Below, piece after piece: positions 44,547 to 52,970 of a stretch of 64,000 nt of DNA; position 1 is the stretch's first letter; each line of letters starts with the position of its first letter. Below the pieces are notes generated by a model that was not told the origin of the DNA, did no database searches, and saw only the letters and a program-made list of their open reading frames with translations. This DNA comes from an uncultured Ellagibacter sp. (GTDB lineage Bacteria; Actinomycetota; Coriobacteriia; Coriobacteriales; Eggerthellaceae), in NCBI RefSeq assembly GCF_934617235.1, contig NZ_CAKTTZ010000001.1:62001-126000 (forward strand), read 5' to 3'. Position numbers and translations under genes: made by a program.

Positions 44547-46847
44547 TTACCTTACAGCGCTGCCCGCGCCGGGTCCTGCCCCTATGCCTCCCGTACTCGC
44601 CGAAGGCGTGGTACTCGCGGTTACAGAAGTCGAGCTACCGCCCGTAACGGTTCCGGAATCGGTATAGCCATGCACATCTGTGCTGGTCAGCACTCCACCT
44701 ATCACCAGGGAGTATTCCCCGCCTTCGGTAAACTTCGGACTACTTGCCAGCACCATGCCGAATTGCTTGGTGGCTGTTATCGACGCAATCACGTTACCGT
44801 TTGCGTCAGTGATCGCAACCGTATCGCCCGCACTACCGCTCACGTTTGTGGTGAAGAGAAACGGCTGCGTACCGCTCGAGAAGCTCTGCGCCATGCGCGA
44901 CGAACCGATCATGAGCACCGTGCCGCCCGAAACGGTCGCCTCGCTGTCGTAGTCGAACGCACCGTCGCCGTCGCTTGACGGACCGTTCACGAGCACCGTG
45001 CCACCCGTGATTTCCACACTGCCGTTGCTGTCGATGGCGTCGCCCGACGAGTCGAGCACAAGCGTTCCGCCGTTGACCTGGACAAGGCAGTCGGAAGAAT
45101 CTGCGTCGGGGGCGCCACCTTGATCGCCAGCGCCCTGGGGAGCGTCTTCTTGGCTGCCAGCGCCCTGGGGAGCTCCGTCCTGCATGCCGCCTTGGCCACC
45201 CTGCGGCGCACCACCTTGGGTCGACTCGCTTTGCGGGGCGTTGTTTTGAGGTTGCTCCCCGCCCTGCCCCTGGGCACCGCCTTGCGGAACCTGGCCAGTC
45301 GATCCGCCCTGGTCACCGCCTGGGAAGTTGCCGCCATCCGCAGGGCTTCCACCCGCAGATGAGCCTCCCTCACCCGGCATTTCGCCATTGGCTGCAGGGC
45401 CGCCCCCGTCATGAGCACCACTATCGTTAGCATCCTCAATATCGTTCGAGCTGTCCGAGAGGTCGGCAGCGCTTGCGTTCACCGCATCGTCGGACGCCAC
45501 AATGGACGTATCGCCGCCGTTCACGTATATCTTTTCCGCTTCGAGACCTTCATAGCAGCTGGTCACGTTGATGGTTCCGTCGTCAACCGTGAGCACGGTT
45601 TCCGCGTGGAAAGCGTCATCGCCCGCGCTTACCGCGAAATCGCCGCCCGCAATCGCCATCTGCAAGTCGGAGTGGAAGGCGTCATCGATCGAGGTCACGT
45701 TGAAGGTGCCGCCCGTAACGCCGATGTAGGTTTTCGCCTGCACCGCGTCGTCGCCCGCATTGATCGAGAAAGTGCCGCCCGTAATGCTCACGAAGCCCTG
45801 CGTCGCCTTGGTGTCCTTGTTCGACTTGATGCCGTCAGCGCCCGCCACCAGGTTAAACGTACCGTCGGCGATTTTCACGCAATCGTGACCGCGCAAGCAG
45901 TCCTCGACCGCCGTCACGTTCAGCGTGCCGCCCGTGACGACCAGGTCGTCCTTCGAGCAGATACCGTGGCGGTAATTCGCCGTCACGCTGAGGGTCCCCG
46001 TGCCGTTGATGGTGAGGTCGCAGCGGCAAAAAAGCGTTGCGTACGGCTCGTCGGAGTCGTCCTCAAGCGTGTAGTCGGTGCCATCGGAAAGCGAGTTTTG
46101 CGTGCCATCCGCTAAGGTTACGAAGCATTTATCGGCGTTCTTCGCATAAATCGCGGGTCCATTCTCGTTGCGGACAGTTGCCCCCGCGAGCACCAGCTGG
46201 ACCTTCGCGTCGTCGGATGCGTCGACCACGATCTGCCCCGAAGAAAGCTCGCCCGAGATAATGTAGGTTCCTTCCGATGATATGGTCACCGTAGACCCAT
46301 CGACTGCGACGCCCGAGCCGTTGACGCTTGCGGACGATTCCGAAAGCGTGATTCGCGTCGCGGACGATTCATCGTAGCTTGCATCCGAATCGCGCTTCGA
46401 ATAGTCCAGGTCAAGCGCCGAAACGTCAAATGTCGCAGCGATAGTTTCAAAGGAGGAGGGGTCTGAATCGGCCGTTGCGGCAACATCGCTCGACGCCACG
46501 GAAGAGGAACCCGTCCCCGAACAGCCGCTCAACCCCGAAAGCGAGAAGACGAGCACGGCGGCAATGCAGAGCGCCGCAAGACACCTTCCGCGACCCGACC
46601 AGGCCCCTTCGGCGGCGCCCACAAAGCGAGTTCCGCAGCGCAGCGAGGACTGTTTGAGCGACTGGGCGTTGTCGGAGGGGCCAGTCTCGCTGTCGGAGGA
46701 TTCGCCCCCTCGACCCGACCGGGGCTCTTCGGCGGCGCCCACAAAGCGAGTTCCGCAGCGCAGCGAGGACTGTCCGAGCGACTGGGCGTCGGCGAAGAGC
46801 CCCTTCCCGCAGTCCGCGCCCACCTTTTCAACCGTGCGCTTCTCCAT
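44547..46847 (-). CDS. Carbohydrate-binding-domain lipoprotein (Cthe_2159-like) with repeat-expanded leader
   Basis: 766 residues from the ATG at 46847, 2 bases after the DUF4956 stop. A lipoprotein signal (LCIAAVLVFSLSGLSGC) starts only near residue 86. The ~85 residues before it are two translated copies of a palindromic DNA repeat (SSLRCGTRFVGAAE in both). The mature part has beta-helix turns rich in GGTFN and GDDA, as in the Cthe_2159 polysaccharide-binding family. A Gly/Gln/Pro-rich spacer (about 450-560) and further GGT repeats follow. It is the last gene of a VTC-DUF4956 operon and probably binds acidic surface glycans. Confidence 0.82.
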   Translation of the reverse strand: MEKRTVEKVGADCGKGLFADAQSLGQSSLRCGTRFVGAAEEPRSGRGGESSDSETGPSDNAQSLKQSSLRCGTRFVGAAEGAWSGRGRCLAALCIAAVLVFSLSGLSGCSGTGSSSVASSDVAATADSDPSSFETIAATFDVSALDLDYSKRDSDASYDESSATRITLSESSASVNGSGVAVDGSTVTISSEGTYIISGELSSGQIVVDASDDAKVQLVLAGATVRNENGPAIYAKNADKCFVTLADGTQNSLSDGTDYTLEDDSDEPYATLFCRCDLTINGTGTLSVTANYRHGICSKDDLVVTGGTLNVTAVEDCLRGHDCVKIADGTFNLVAGADGIKSNKDTKATQGFVSITGGTFSINAGDDAVQAKTYIGVTGGTFNVTSIDDAFHSDLQMAIAGGDFAVSAGDDAFHAETVLTVDDGTINVTSCYEGLEAEKIYVNGGDTSIVASDDAVNASAADLSDSSNDIEDANDSGAHDGGGPAANGEMPGEGGSSAGGSPADGGNFPGGDQGGSTGQVPQGGAQGQGGEQPQNNAPQSESTQGGAPQGGQGGMQDGAPQGAGSQEDAPQGAGDQGGAPDADSSDCLVQVNGGTLVLDSSGDAIDSNGSVEITGGTVLVNGPSSDGDGAFDYDSEATVSGGTVLMIGSSRMAQSFSSGTQPFLFTTNVSGSAGDTVAITDANGNVIASITATKQFGMVLASSPKFTEGGEYSLVIGGVLTSTDVHGYTDSGTVTGGSSTSVTASTTPSASTGGIGAGPGAGSAVR
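46591..46682. repeat. Palindromic repeat, copy B (inside the lipoprotein gene)
   Basis: Flanked by CGACCCGACC. It contains CGCCCACAAAGCGAGTTCCG and GAGCGACTGGGCGT, shared with copies A and C. It is 120 bp from copy C in direct orientation and is translated in frame. Confidence 0.85.
46711..46803. repeat. Palindromic repeat, copy C (inside the lipoprotein gene)
   Basis: Has GGGGCTCTTCGGCGGCGCCC at one end and the inverted GGGCGTCGGCGAAGAGCCCC at the other. It is nearly identical to copy B internally, and copy A at 25481 matches in inverted orientation. Confidence 0.85.
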
Positions 46848-46849
46848 CT

Positions 46850-47548
46850 CTACAGCACCCCCTGCGGCTTGAGCTCGCACTTCCCGAGCGTCACCTTCAA
46901 ATTCCCATTAAGGCAGCGCACCTCATCGATCAGGCGTTTTTCCAGGCCAGGCTCGCGAAGGCGCAGCGTGTACTCCAGCGTGTAGAGGCTTCCCATGTTC
47001 GACGTGGTCACCTCGGTAAGCTCGTGCTCAGCAGCGAAACGGTCGAGCATGTCGTCGAAGATGCCGTCGAATTCCAGGTCCTCGGGGACAACAATCTTGA
47101 GCGTCTTTTCGGCTTCGCGCGGACGCCCGAGGGGCGAGAGCACGTAAACCACGTTCACGACGGCGATGATTGCGGTGAACAGCACCGCTAGGCCGAGGAA
47201 GCCCATGCCCGTGGCAAGACCCACGGCCATCGCCAGGAACACGCTGCCGATGTCCTTCGCGCTGCCGGGAATGGAGCGGAAACGCACCAGGTTGAACACG
47301 CCCATGACGGCGATGCCCGCGCCGAGGTTGCCATTGACCAGGGTAATCACCATCTGCACGATGAGCGGCAGAAGCGCCAGCGTGACCACGAAGTTCTTCG
47401 AGTACCGGTGGCGGAACATGTAGACCCCAGCGATAACGAGGCCGAGGACGATCGACACGACGGAGCACAGAAGGAAACTCGACGCCGAAACCGACGAAAC
47501 GAGCGAGTCGGCGGTTCCGAACACCGACGAGAACATAAGGTCTGACAT
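46850..47548 (-). CDS. DUF4956 membrane protein
   Basis: 232 residues. Four or five membrane helices lie in residues 20-150 (GAGIAVMGVFNLVRFRSIPG is the family hallmark), followed by a C-terminal cytoplasmic alpha/beta domain. DUF4956 genes are regularly found between VTC-domain and CotH or carbohydrate-binding genes, as here. A role in surface polymer handling is inferred from that linkage. Confidence 0.87.
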   Translation of the reverse strand: MSDLMFSSVFGTADSLVSSVSASSFLLCSVVSIVLGLVIAGVYMFRHRYSKNFVVTLALLPLIVQMVITLVNGNLGAGIAVMGVFNLVRFRSIPGSAKDIGSVFLAMAVGLATGMGFLGLAVLFTAIIAVVNVVYVLSPLGRPREAEKTLKIVVPEDLEFDGIFDDMLDRFAAEHELTEVTTSNMGSLYTLEYTLRLREPGLEKRLIDEVRCLNGNLKVTLGKCELKPQGVL

Positions 47549-47637
47549 GGGAATCCTTTCTTGAGGAGGGGTTATCGAGCGACGAGTCGCTCACGTGGAC
47601 GGGACGAACGTCGCCTTTCCCCGCGGTGCCCCACCCT

Positions 47638-48459
47638 CTACGACGCTTTGCGCACGCTCGCCTGATACGCCGCACCGTACTTGGAAAACGACGAGGGGTA
47701 CGCCCCGCAGCAATCAAGCGCATCGACGAGCCACAGTGGGAAGGGACCCGCGCACTTCACTTCCATAATCGCCTCGCCAGCAGGCAGAAGCGGGCGCGGA
47801 GCGCCGAACCCTACAGGAGGCCGGCGGTGCGAGGCCCGCGCAAGACGCGCCTCCTGGAACAGGTCTCGATACGACACGTTCTCGTCGAACGTGATGCGCA
47901 GCGTCGAGGGAACTTCCGCCGCCTCGCCTTCCCCGCCAATCGCGAGAGGAGCAAACGCCGTACGGTCGCAAATCGTCACCATCGACGCACGCAGCGGGGA
48001 ATAAAGCTCCTTGAAGGCGTCGATCTCCCGCGCAATCTGGAGGCTTCGGGGAGAAAGCGACGCCTCGGCCAAAATTGCATCAGGCAGCGGATACTCGCAA
48101 CATGCCTGCTCGTAGGGCATGCCGCTCATGTAGGCACGCGCGGCCGCATACGAGCAGCCGACACGGCGCTTGTACACGATGCCTTTGTACTTCTTCTTCA
48201 GCTCAACAAACACCTGGTCGTCCTCGGCGGGAATCCCGTAGCTGCGCACGCGGAGCTTCTCCTTGTAGAGCGGCTTGTCGAGCGAGCGTTCGATAAGCGC
48301 CCGGTCGGGCGTGTCGAAATAGCGGCTGACGATGCTCGTCGTGCCGTAAGCGTCGACGGCCATGCGGCCCTCAAGCGCCGCGAGCATCGCATGATGCTGC
48401 GCCGCGTCGAGGCGGTACTTGACTTCCTTGCGCTCGAAAACTTCTTGATAGCTCGTCAT
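47638..48459 (-). CDS. VTC-domain protein, polyphosphate polymerase-like
   Basis: 273 residues. The tunnel-fold VTC domain contains RKEVKYRLDA near the N-terminus, YFDTPDRALIERSL, KEKLRVRSYG, VFVELKKKYKGIVYKRR and a C-terminal IMEVKCAGPFP, whose Lys/Arg/Glu residues line the active site in yeast Vtc4. The family makes polyphosphate from ATP, but bacterial copies are mostly untested. The ATG at 48459 has AAAGGAGG nine bases upstream; a TTG at 48468 abuts the site and is rejected. It is the first gene of the three-gene operon. Confidence 0.85.
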   Translation of the reverse strand: MTSYQEVFERKEVKYRLDAAQHHAMLAALEGRMAVDAYGTTSIVSRYFDTPDRALIERSLDKPLYKEKLRVRSYGIPAEDDQVFVELKKKYKGIVYKRRVGCSYAAARAYMSGMPYEQACCEYPLPDAILAEASLSPRSLQIAREIDAFKELYSPLRASMVTICDRTAFAPLAIGGEGEAAEVPSTLRITFDENVSYRDLFQEARLARASHRRPPVGFGAPRPLLPAGEAIMEVKCAGPFPLWLVDALDCCGAYPSSFSKYGAAYQASVRKAS

Positions 48460-48610
48460 GGGTGTCAACCTCCTTTGTCAGCGGGAACGCAAAATCGCTC
48501 CCGCAAAACGGCTCCGTCGTCGGCGGCGGCGCGAGGCCGATGTTGGAAAGAGGAAAGGGAGGGGGAGGAAAGCCTCAAGCGCCCGCCGACATCCCGAATG
48601 CTACGAAGCG

Positions 48611-48681
48611 CCCCTGAAAGAACCCTGAAAGAATCGCCCAAACTTAAAAATCGGCCAGTTTCTTTCAGGTTGTTTTCAGGG
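48611..48681. promoter_or_regulatory. Four-box operator between the VTC operon and the OmpR-type pair
   Basis: CCCTGAAAGAA occurs twice in tandem at an 11-bp period (about 48612-48633). Two inverted boxes, TTCTTTCAGG and TGTTTTCAGGG, follow at 48660-48681. The 11-bp direct repeats are the usual footprint of OmpR/PhoB dimers. They lie in the 402-bp divergent region 48460-48861, so both operons could be controlled by the adjacent regulator. Confidence 0.65.
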
Positions 48682-48861
48682 TCTTCCCCCACAATAGCCT
48701 CACGGCCGCAACCGCCCCATCCACGATCCCCAGCGCGGAGGCGGATGCGGCCGTTCGCGTCTCGGCGAGGCCTCCGCGAAGGATCCGCGCCGGGACATTT
48801 CCTTTGCAAAACCGTGCTAGTATTCCAATCAAGAAAGCACTGAACGTGAAAGAGGAGCGTT

Positions 48862-49560
48862 GTGCAGATTCTCGTAGTCGAAGATGATGTGCGCCTCGCC
48901 CAGGCGCTTTGCCGCATCCTCGAGGAAAGCGGCTACAAAACCGACGCCGTGCACGACGGACAGTCAGGACTCGATTATGCGGAAAGCGGCATCTACGACG
49001 TCGTCATCCTCGATGTGATGCTGCCGAAAATGGACGGCTTCACCGTCGTATCGAACCTGCGGCGCGCCGGCGTGAACACCCCTGTCCTGCTGCTGACCGC
49101 GCGCGACGCCGTGCCCGACAAGATTTGCGGGCTCGATTCGGGCGCTGACGATTACATGACCAAGCCGTTTTCCCCTGCCGAGCTCATGGCGCACCTGCGC
49201 GCCCTCACGCGCCGTCAAGGCGAGGTGCTCTTCGAGGTAATCGAGGCGGGCGATGTTTCGCTGAACCTAGAAAGCCACGATTTGACCTGCGGCGATCAAT
49301 CGATTCACCTCAGCTACAAGGAGTTCTCGCTCGCGCGCGTGCTCATGGCGAATTCAGGCGCCGCGGTGTCGAAGGCCACGCTGATCGAGAAAGTGTGGGG
49401 CCTGGAAGCGGCCGCCGACGAGAACAATGTAGAAGCCTACGTGTCGTTCCTGCGCAAGAAATTGAAGTTTCTCGGCTCGGCATCGCGCATCGAGACCCTC
49501 CGCGGCGCTGGGTATCGCTTCGCTGCGGAAGACGCCGCCGACAATCGCGCGAGCGCATAA
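48862..49560 (+). CDS. OmpR/PhoB-family response regulator
   Basis: 232 residues from a GTG with AGAGGAG upstream. The receiver domain has acidic Glu7/Asp8/Asp9, phosphoacceptor Asp51 (VVILDVMLPKMDG) and TKPF. The winged-helix domain occupies about 130-222 (LSYKEFSLARVLMANSG, NNVEAYVSFLRKKL, ETLRGAGYRF). It is partner of the kinase 30 bases downstream and a probable controller of the divergent VTC operon. Confidence 0.93.
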   Translation: MQILVVEDDVRLAQALCRILEESGYKTDAVHDGQSGLDYAESGIYDVVILDVMLPKMDGFTVVSNLRRAGVNTPVLLLTARDAVPDKICGLDSGADDYMTKPFSPAELMAHLRALTRRQGEVLFEVIEAGDVSLNLESHDLTCGDQSIHLSYKEFSLARVLMANSGAAVSKATLIEKVWGLEAAADENNVEAYVSFLRKKLKFLGSASRIETLRGAGYRFAAEDAADNRASA

Positions 49561-49590
49561 GGCCGCGCCGCATTCCCTAAAGAGGCCCGC

Positions 49591-50964
49591 ATGCTGAAAA
49601 AGCTCCGCATCAAGTTCATCGCGCTCAACATGGCCACCGTGGCTGTGGTGCTCGTCGTGATCTTCTCCGCCATCTGCGTCATCAATTACCAGCAAAGCGT
49701 GGCATCCGTCCACGAAGCGCTGAGCAATGCCATCGCGTTCACGGAATCGAAGAGTCAGGCTGCGGGCTCAGGCGAAGCCCGCGATGCAGATGGCTCCGCC
49801 CGAAACGGCGAGGAAGAGACCACCGACCAGGGACAAGATAGCCCCGACCTCCAACAGGATTCGGGCAAAAGCGACGAAGCCCGCCGCGGCACTCCCCCGC
49901 AAATCGGCGGCGGGCCTGCGGGAAGCGGACCGCATGTCCCCGTGGCGGTATATCGCATCCTCAAGAGCGGCAGCTACGCGCTCGCAAGCTCGGCGGCTTC
50001 CGCTTCGATCGCAGACGATGTGCTCGAAGAGGCGATAATCCAGCTCACAAATGCACCCGACGGGTCGGGCGAACTCTCTGAACTGGGATTATTCTACGAG
50101 AAGCGAACCTCCGACACCGGCATCGCGCGCGTCGCCTTCGCGGATATCAGCGCCGCAAGCGGGTGGCAAACGCTCGCGCTCACCCTCGCGGGCGTCGGCG
50201 TGGTCGCACTCGCCATCTTCTTCGTGATCAGCGTGTTCTTCTCCCGCTGGGCCCTGCGCCCGGTGAAGCGCGCGTGGGAGCAGCAGCGACAGTTCGTGGC
50301 CGACGCATCTCACGAGCTGAAGACCCCGCTCACCGTGATTCTCGCGAACACGTCGATTCTCATGTCGCACCCCGAGCGCACCATCGCAAGCCAGAGCCAA
50401 TGGGTGGAAAGCACGCAAGCAGAAGGCGAGCGCATGCAGGGGCTCGTGGCCGACTTGCTGCTCCTCGCACGCCTCGATGCTGAGGAGACAAGCGTCGTGG
50501 AATCGAAACCAAAAGACCGCGTTGACTTGTCGAACCTGGTAGAAGGCGAACTTCTGCAATTCGAGTCGGTGGCGTTCGAACGCGCTATCGAGTTAGAAAG
50601 CGACGTGGGCGAAGGCATCGCCGTGCAAGGGGCGACCGAGCGCTTGCGCCGACTGGTGACGACGCTTCTGGATAACGCCTGCAAATACGCCGGCAAGGAC
50701 GGAAAGGTGCGCGTCGAGCTGCATGAGCAGGGTGGCACCGCGCAGCTTACCGTGCACAACACGGGTTCGCTCATCTCGGCAGAAGACCTGCCGCATGTGT
50801 TCGACCGTTTCTACCGCGCCGACAAAGCGCGCACAAGCGGCACGGGCGGCTTTGGCCTGGGGCTTTCCATCGCGAAGGAGGTCGCAGAAGAGCACGGCGG
50901 CACCATCGAGGCGAAAAGCGACGATGAAGGCACCACATTTACCGCAACCCTACCGACCGCGTAA
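49591..50964 (+). CDS. Two-component sensor histidine kinase
   Basis: 457 residues. TM1 at about 12-34, an extracellular sensor region of about 155 residues with an Asp/Gln/Gly-rich insert (about 60-110), TM2 near 198-218, then a HisKA domain with His241 in ASHELKTPL. The HATPase domain has an N-box (LLDNACKYA), DLPHVFDRFYR and GFGLGLSIAKEV. It phosphorylates the OmpR-type regulator. The insert is low-complexity and unlike its family. Confidence 0.92.
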   Translation: MLKKLRIKFIALNMATVAVVLVVIFSAICVINYQQSVASVHEALSNAIAFTESKSQAAGSGEARDADGSARNGEEETTDQGQDSPDLQQDSGKSDEARRGTPPQIGGGPAGSGPHVPVAVYRILKSGSYALASSAASASIADDVLEEAIIQLTNAPDGSGELSELGLFYEKRTSDTGIARVAFADISAASGWQTLALTLAGVGVVALAIFFVISVFFSRWALRPVKRAWEQQRQFVADASHELKTPLTVILANTSILMSHPERTIASQSQWVESTQAEGERMQGLVADLLLLARLDAEETSVVESKPKDRVDLSNLVEGELLQFESVAFERAIELESDVGEGIAVQGATERLRRLVTTLLDNACKYAGKDGKVRVELHEQGGTAQLTVHNTGSLISAEDLPHVFDRFYRADKARTSGTGGFGLGLSIAKEVAEEHGGTIEAKSDDEGTTFTATLPTA

Positions 50965-51038
50965 TCAAATACCCGAAAGCAGCCTTCCAGGTGAAACCCC
51001 CGCACGGAAAGCTGTCGTCTTTTCTTCGCATTCCCACT

Positions 51039-51077
51039 TCGCCATATATGGCGATTCGCAATATATGGCAATATTGC
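51039..51077. promoter_or_regulatory. Two adjacent AT-rich palindromes before the SLH protein gene
   Basis: TCGCCATATATGGCGA (51039-51054) is perfectly palindromic. GCAATAT-N6-ATATTGC follows at 51058-51077. They lie about 130 bases before the start codon and are a candidate operator pair. No -35/-10 pair is clear. Confidence 0.45.
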
Positions 51078-51209
51078 TTGCATTTTTGCCCATGATTTCG
51101 AAAAATGGCGGCGATGAGAGCGCCTCCGAGTGTCGCCTACGCTACAATCAGGGGAAACACGGTCACGTCACGTTAACCATAAACGCAGCCTAAACGAAAC
51201 GAGGACCCC

Positions 51210-52841
51210 ATGACCGACTTCCGAACGAAGTTCATCTCCGTTGCATGCGCGCTCGCGCTTGCCATAGGGTGCACACCCGCCGTAGCGTTTGCACAGGAAG
51301 AAAGCGCAACTCCCTCGCCTTCCCCCGAGCAACAGGCGAATTTCCTTTGTGACGAGAACGTCAGCTCGACCCTGCCCGCAAGCGAGGACGCCCCGTTCCC
51401 TGCGCCCACCCGCATCCCTATCGATAAGCAGGCATTTGCGCAGGCGGAAGATGAGGGCATCACCCTGCAAAGCGTCGACCTCAACGCGACCGTCGAGCCG
51501 CACGACGCGTTCTCCGACGAATTCCTCTACTTCACGAAATACGAAAGCGGCAACAGGCTCACGAGCGGCGAAGGCTACGACATGCTTCTCTCCGCAGGCG
51601 ACAATTACCACGCCATGGGCTGCTACCAGTTCGACAACCGCTACGGCCTGCAAGATTTCCTCGTCGCCTGCTACAACTACAGCCCGACGCGCTATGCCAT
51701 GTTCGCCTGGTTGAAGGATTCAAGCGTGGATATCTCAAACGTCAAGCTCTACGACTCGAGCAAGAAGGCCTTAACCGACACGGGGAAGAGGCTGAACGAG
51801 TCGTGGTCGGCCGCTTACCAGGCAAATCCCGAGGAATTCTCGCGCCTCCAGGACGGCTGGTTCTACCAGGAATACGTCGAGTACGCGCTGCGCCTGTGCA
51901 ACAACAGCTCGCACAACTTCAATATGGACAACCGGAGCGATTGCGTGAAAGGCCTGGTCAGCGGCATTTGCAACCTGTTCGGTTCGGGCGGCATGCAGTT
52001 CTTCGTCGGCGGCACGCTCTACGGGAAGCACTACGATGGCGCAGGACTCTCCGGCACCATGAGCGACCGCGAGTTCACCACCACGCTGTGCAACTACATT
52101 GTTGACCACGTAGCGGAGCTGCCTTATGTGAACAGCCAGTACGTCTCCAGCTACCAGAATCGCTACCGAAACGAGCTCGCCGACTGCCTCGCCTACCTCG
52201 ACAGCAAACCCGGCCCCAGCAACCCGACGCCAACACCTGGCGGCTCCACCACCCCGTCGCCCGAGCCCAACAAGTCGTTCAGCGACCTGGAGGATGGCGC
52301 CTGGTATTTGCAGGCCGTCGAGTATGTGTCGAGCCGCGGCATTATGAAGGGTTACGACGATGGCACGTTTGGCCCCAACGACACGCTTTCGCGCGGACAG
52401 CTCATCACTATGCTGTGGCGTCTTCAGGGTTCCCCGCAGGCCGACATGTCCACGACTGCGTTCTCCGATGTCGATTACAGCAGCTATTACGGAGACGCAG
52501 TCAGGTGGGCGCGCGCAACCGAAATCGTGAAGGGCTACGGCGGCAGCAATATGTTCTGCCCCGACGTGTCCATCACGCGTGAGGAAATCGCCGTCATGCT
52601 GGCAAACTTCGCCAAACGGATGGACGGGAAGAATCCCACGAGCGACGGCGTAAAGCTTGGTCAGTTCCCCGACGCCAGCGCAGTTGATTCCTGGGCGAAA
52701 ACGCCGATGAGCTGGACTGTCGACAAGGGAATCATCTCCGGCAAGATCGACGCGAGCAACAAGGCATGGCTTCGTCCGATCGACAACGCCACACGCGCCG
52801 AAGCCGCGACCATCCTCATGCGCTATCTGCAAAACCGCTAG
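51210..52841 (+). CDS. Secreted SLH-domain protein with a lysozyme-like N-terminal region
   Basis: 543 residues. A Sec signal peptide ends near residue 29 (AVAFA). Residues about 105-330 form a conserved extracellular domain with KYESGNRLTSGEGYD and HAMGCYQFDNRYGLQDFL, a pattern suggesting a muramidase or transglycosylase-like fold; this is tentative. A Pro/Thr/Gly linker (about 333-352) precedes three SLH modules at about 355-540 (FSDLEDGAWYLQAV, GYDDGTFGPNDTLSRGQ). It is anchored to the wall and may remodel it. It follows the two-component pair on the same strand, separated by 245 bases. Confidence 0.78.
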   Translation: MTDFRTKFISVACALALAIGCTPAVAFAQEESATPSPSPEQQANFLCDENVSSTLPASEDAPFPAPTRIPIDKQAFAQAEDEGITLQSVDLNATVEPHDAFSDEFLYFTKYESGNRLTSGEGYDMLLSAGDNYHAMGCYQFDNRYGLQDFLVACYNYSPTRYAMFAWLKDSSVDISNVKLYDSSKKALTDTGKRLNESWSAAYQANPEEFSRLQDGWFYQEYVEYALRLCNNSSHNFNMDNRSDCVKGLVSGICNLFGSGGMQFFVGGTLYGKHYDGAGLSGTMSDREFTTTLCNYIVDHVAELPYVNSQYVSSYQNRYRNELADCLAYLDSKPGPSNPTPTPGGSTTPSPEPNKSFSDLEDGAWYLQAVEYVSSRGIMKGYDDGTFGPNDTLSRGQLITMLWRLQGSPQADMSTTAFSDVDYSSYYGDAVRWARATEIVKGYGGSNMFCPDVSITREEIAVMLANFAKRMDGKNPTSDGVKLGQFPDASAVDSWAKTPMSWTVDKGIISGKIDASNKAWLRPIDNATRAEAATILMRYLQNR

Positions 52842-52889
52842 GGGGGCGCTCGCACTGCCGACAGAGGCGCAACCTGGAACCATAACCAA

Positions 52890-52923
52890 AAGCGGGCGAC
52901 TATCCAGCCGCCCGCTTCGTTTC
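52890..52923 (+). terminator. Terminator of the SLH protein gene
   Basis: AAGCGGGCG pairs with CGCCCGCTT around 10 bases, followed by CGTTT. Confidence 0.7.
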
Positions 52924-52970
52924 ACCAACGTATTCCGCTTTCGCGAAGAGCCCTTTGACGAGGCCTTCCC

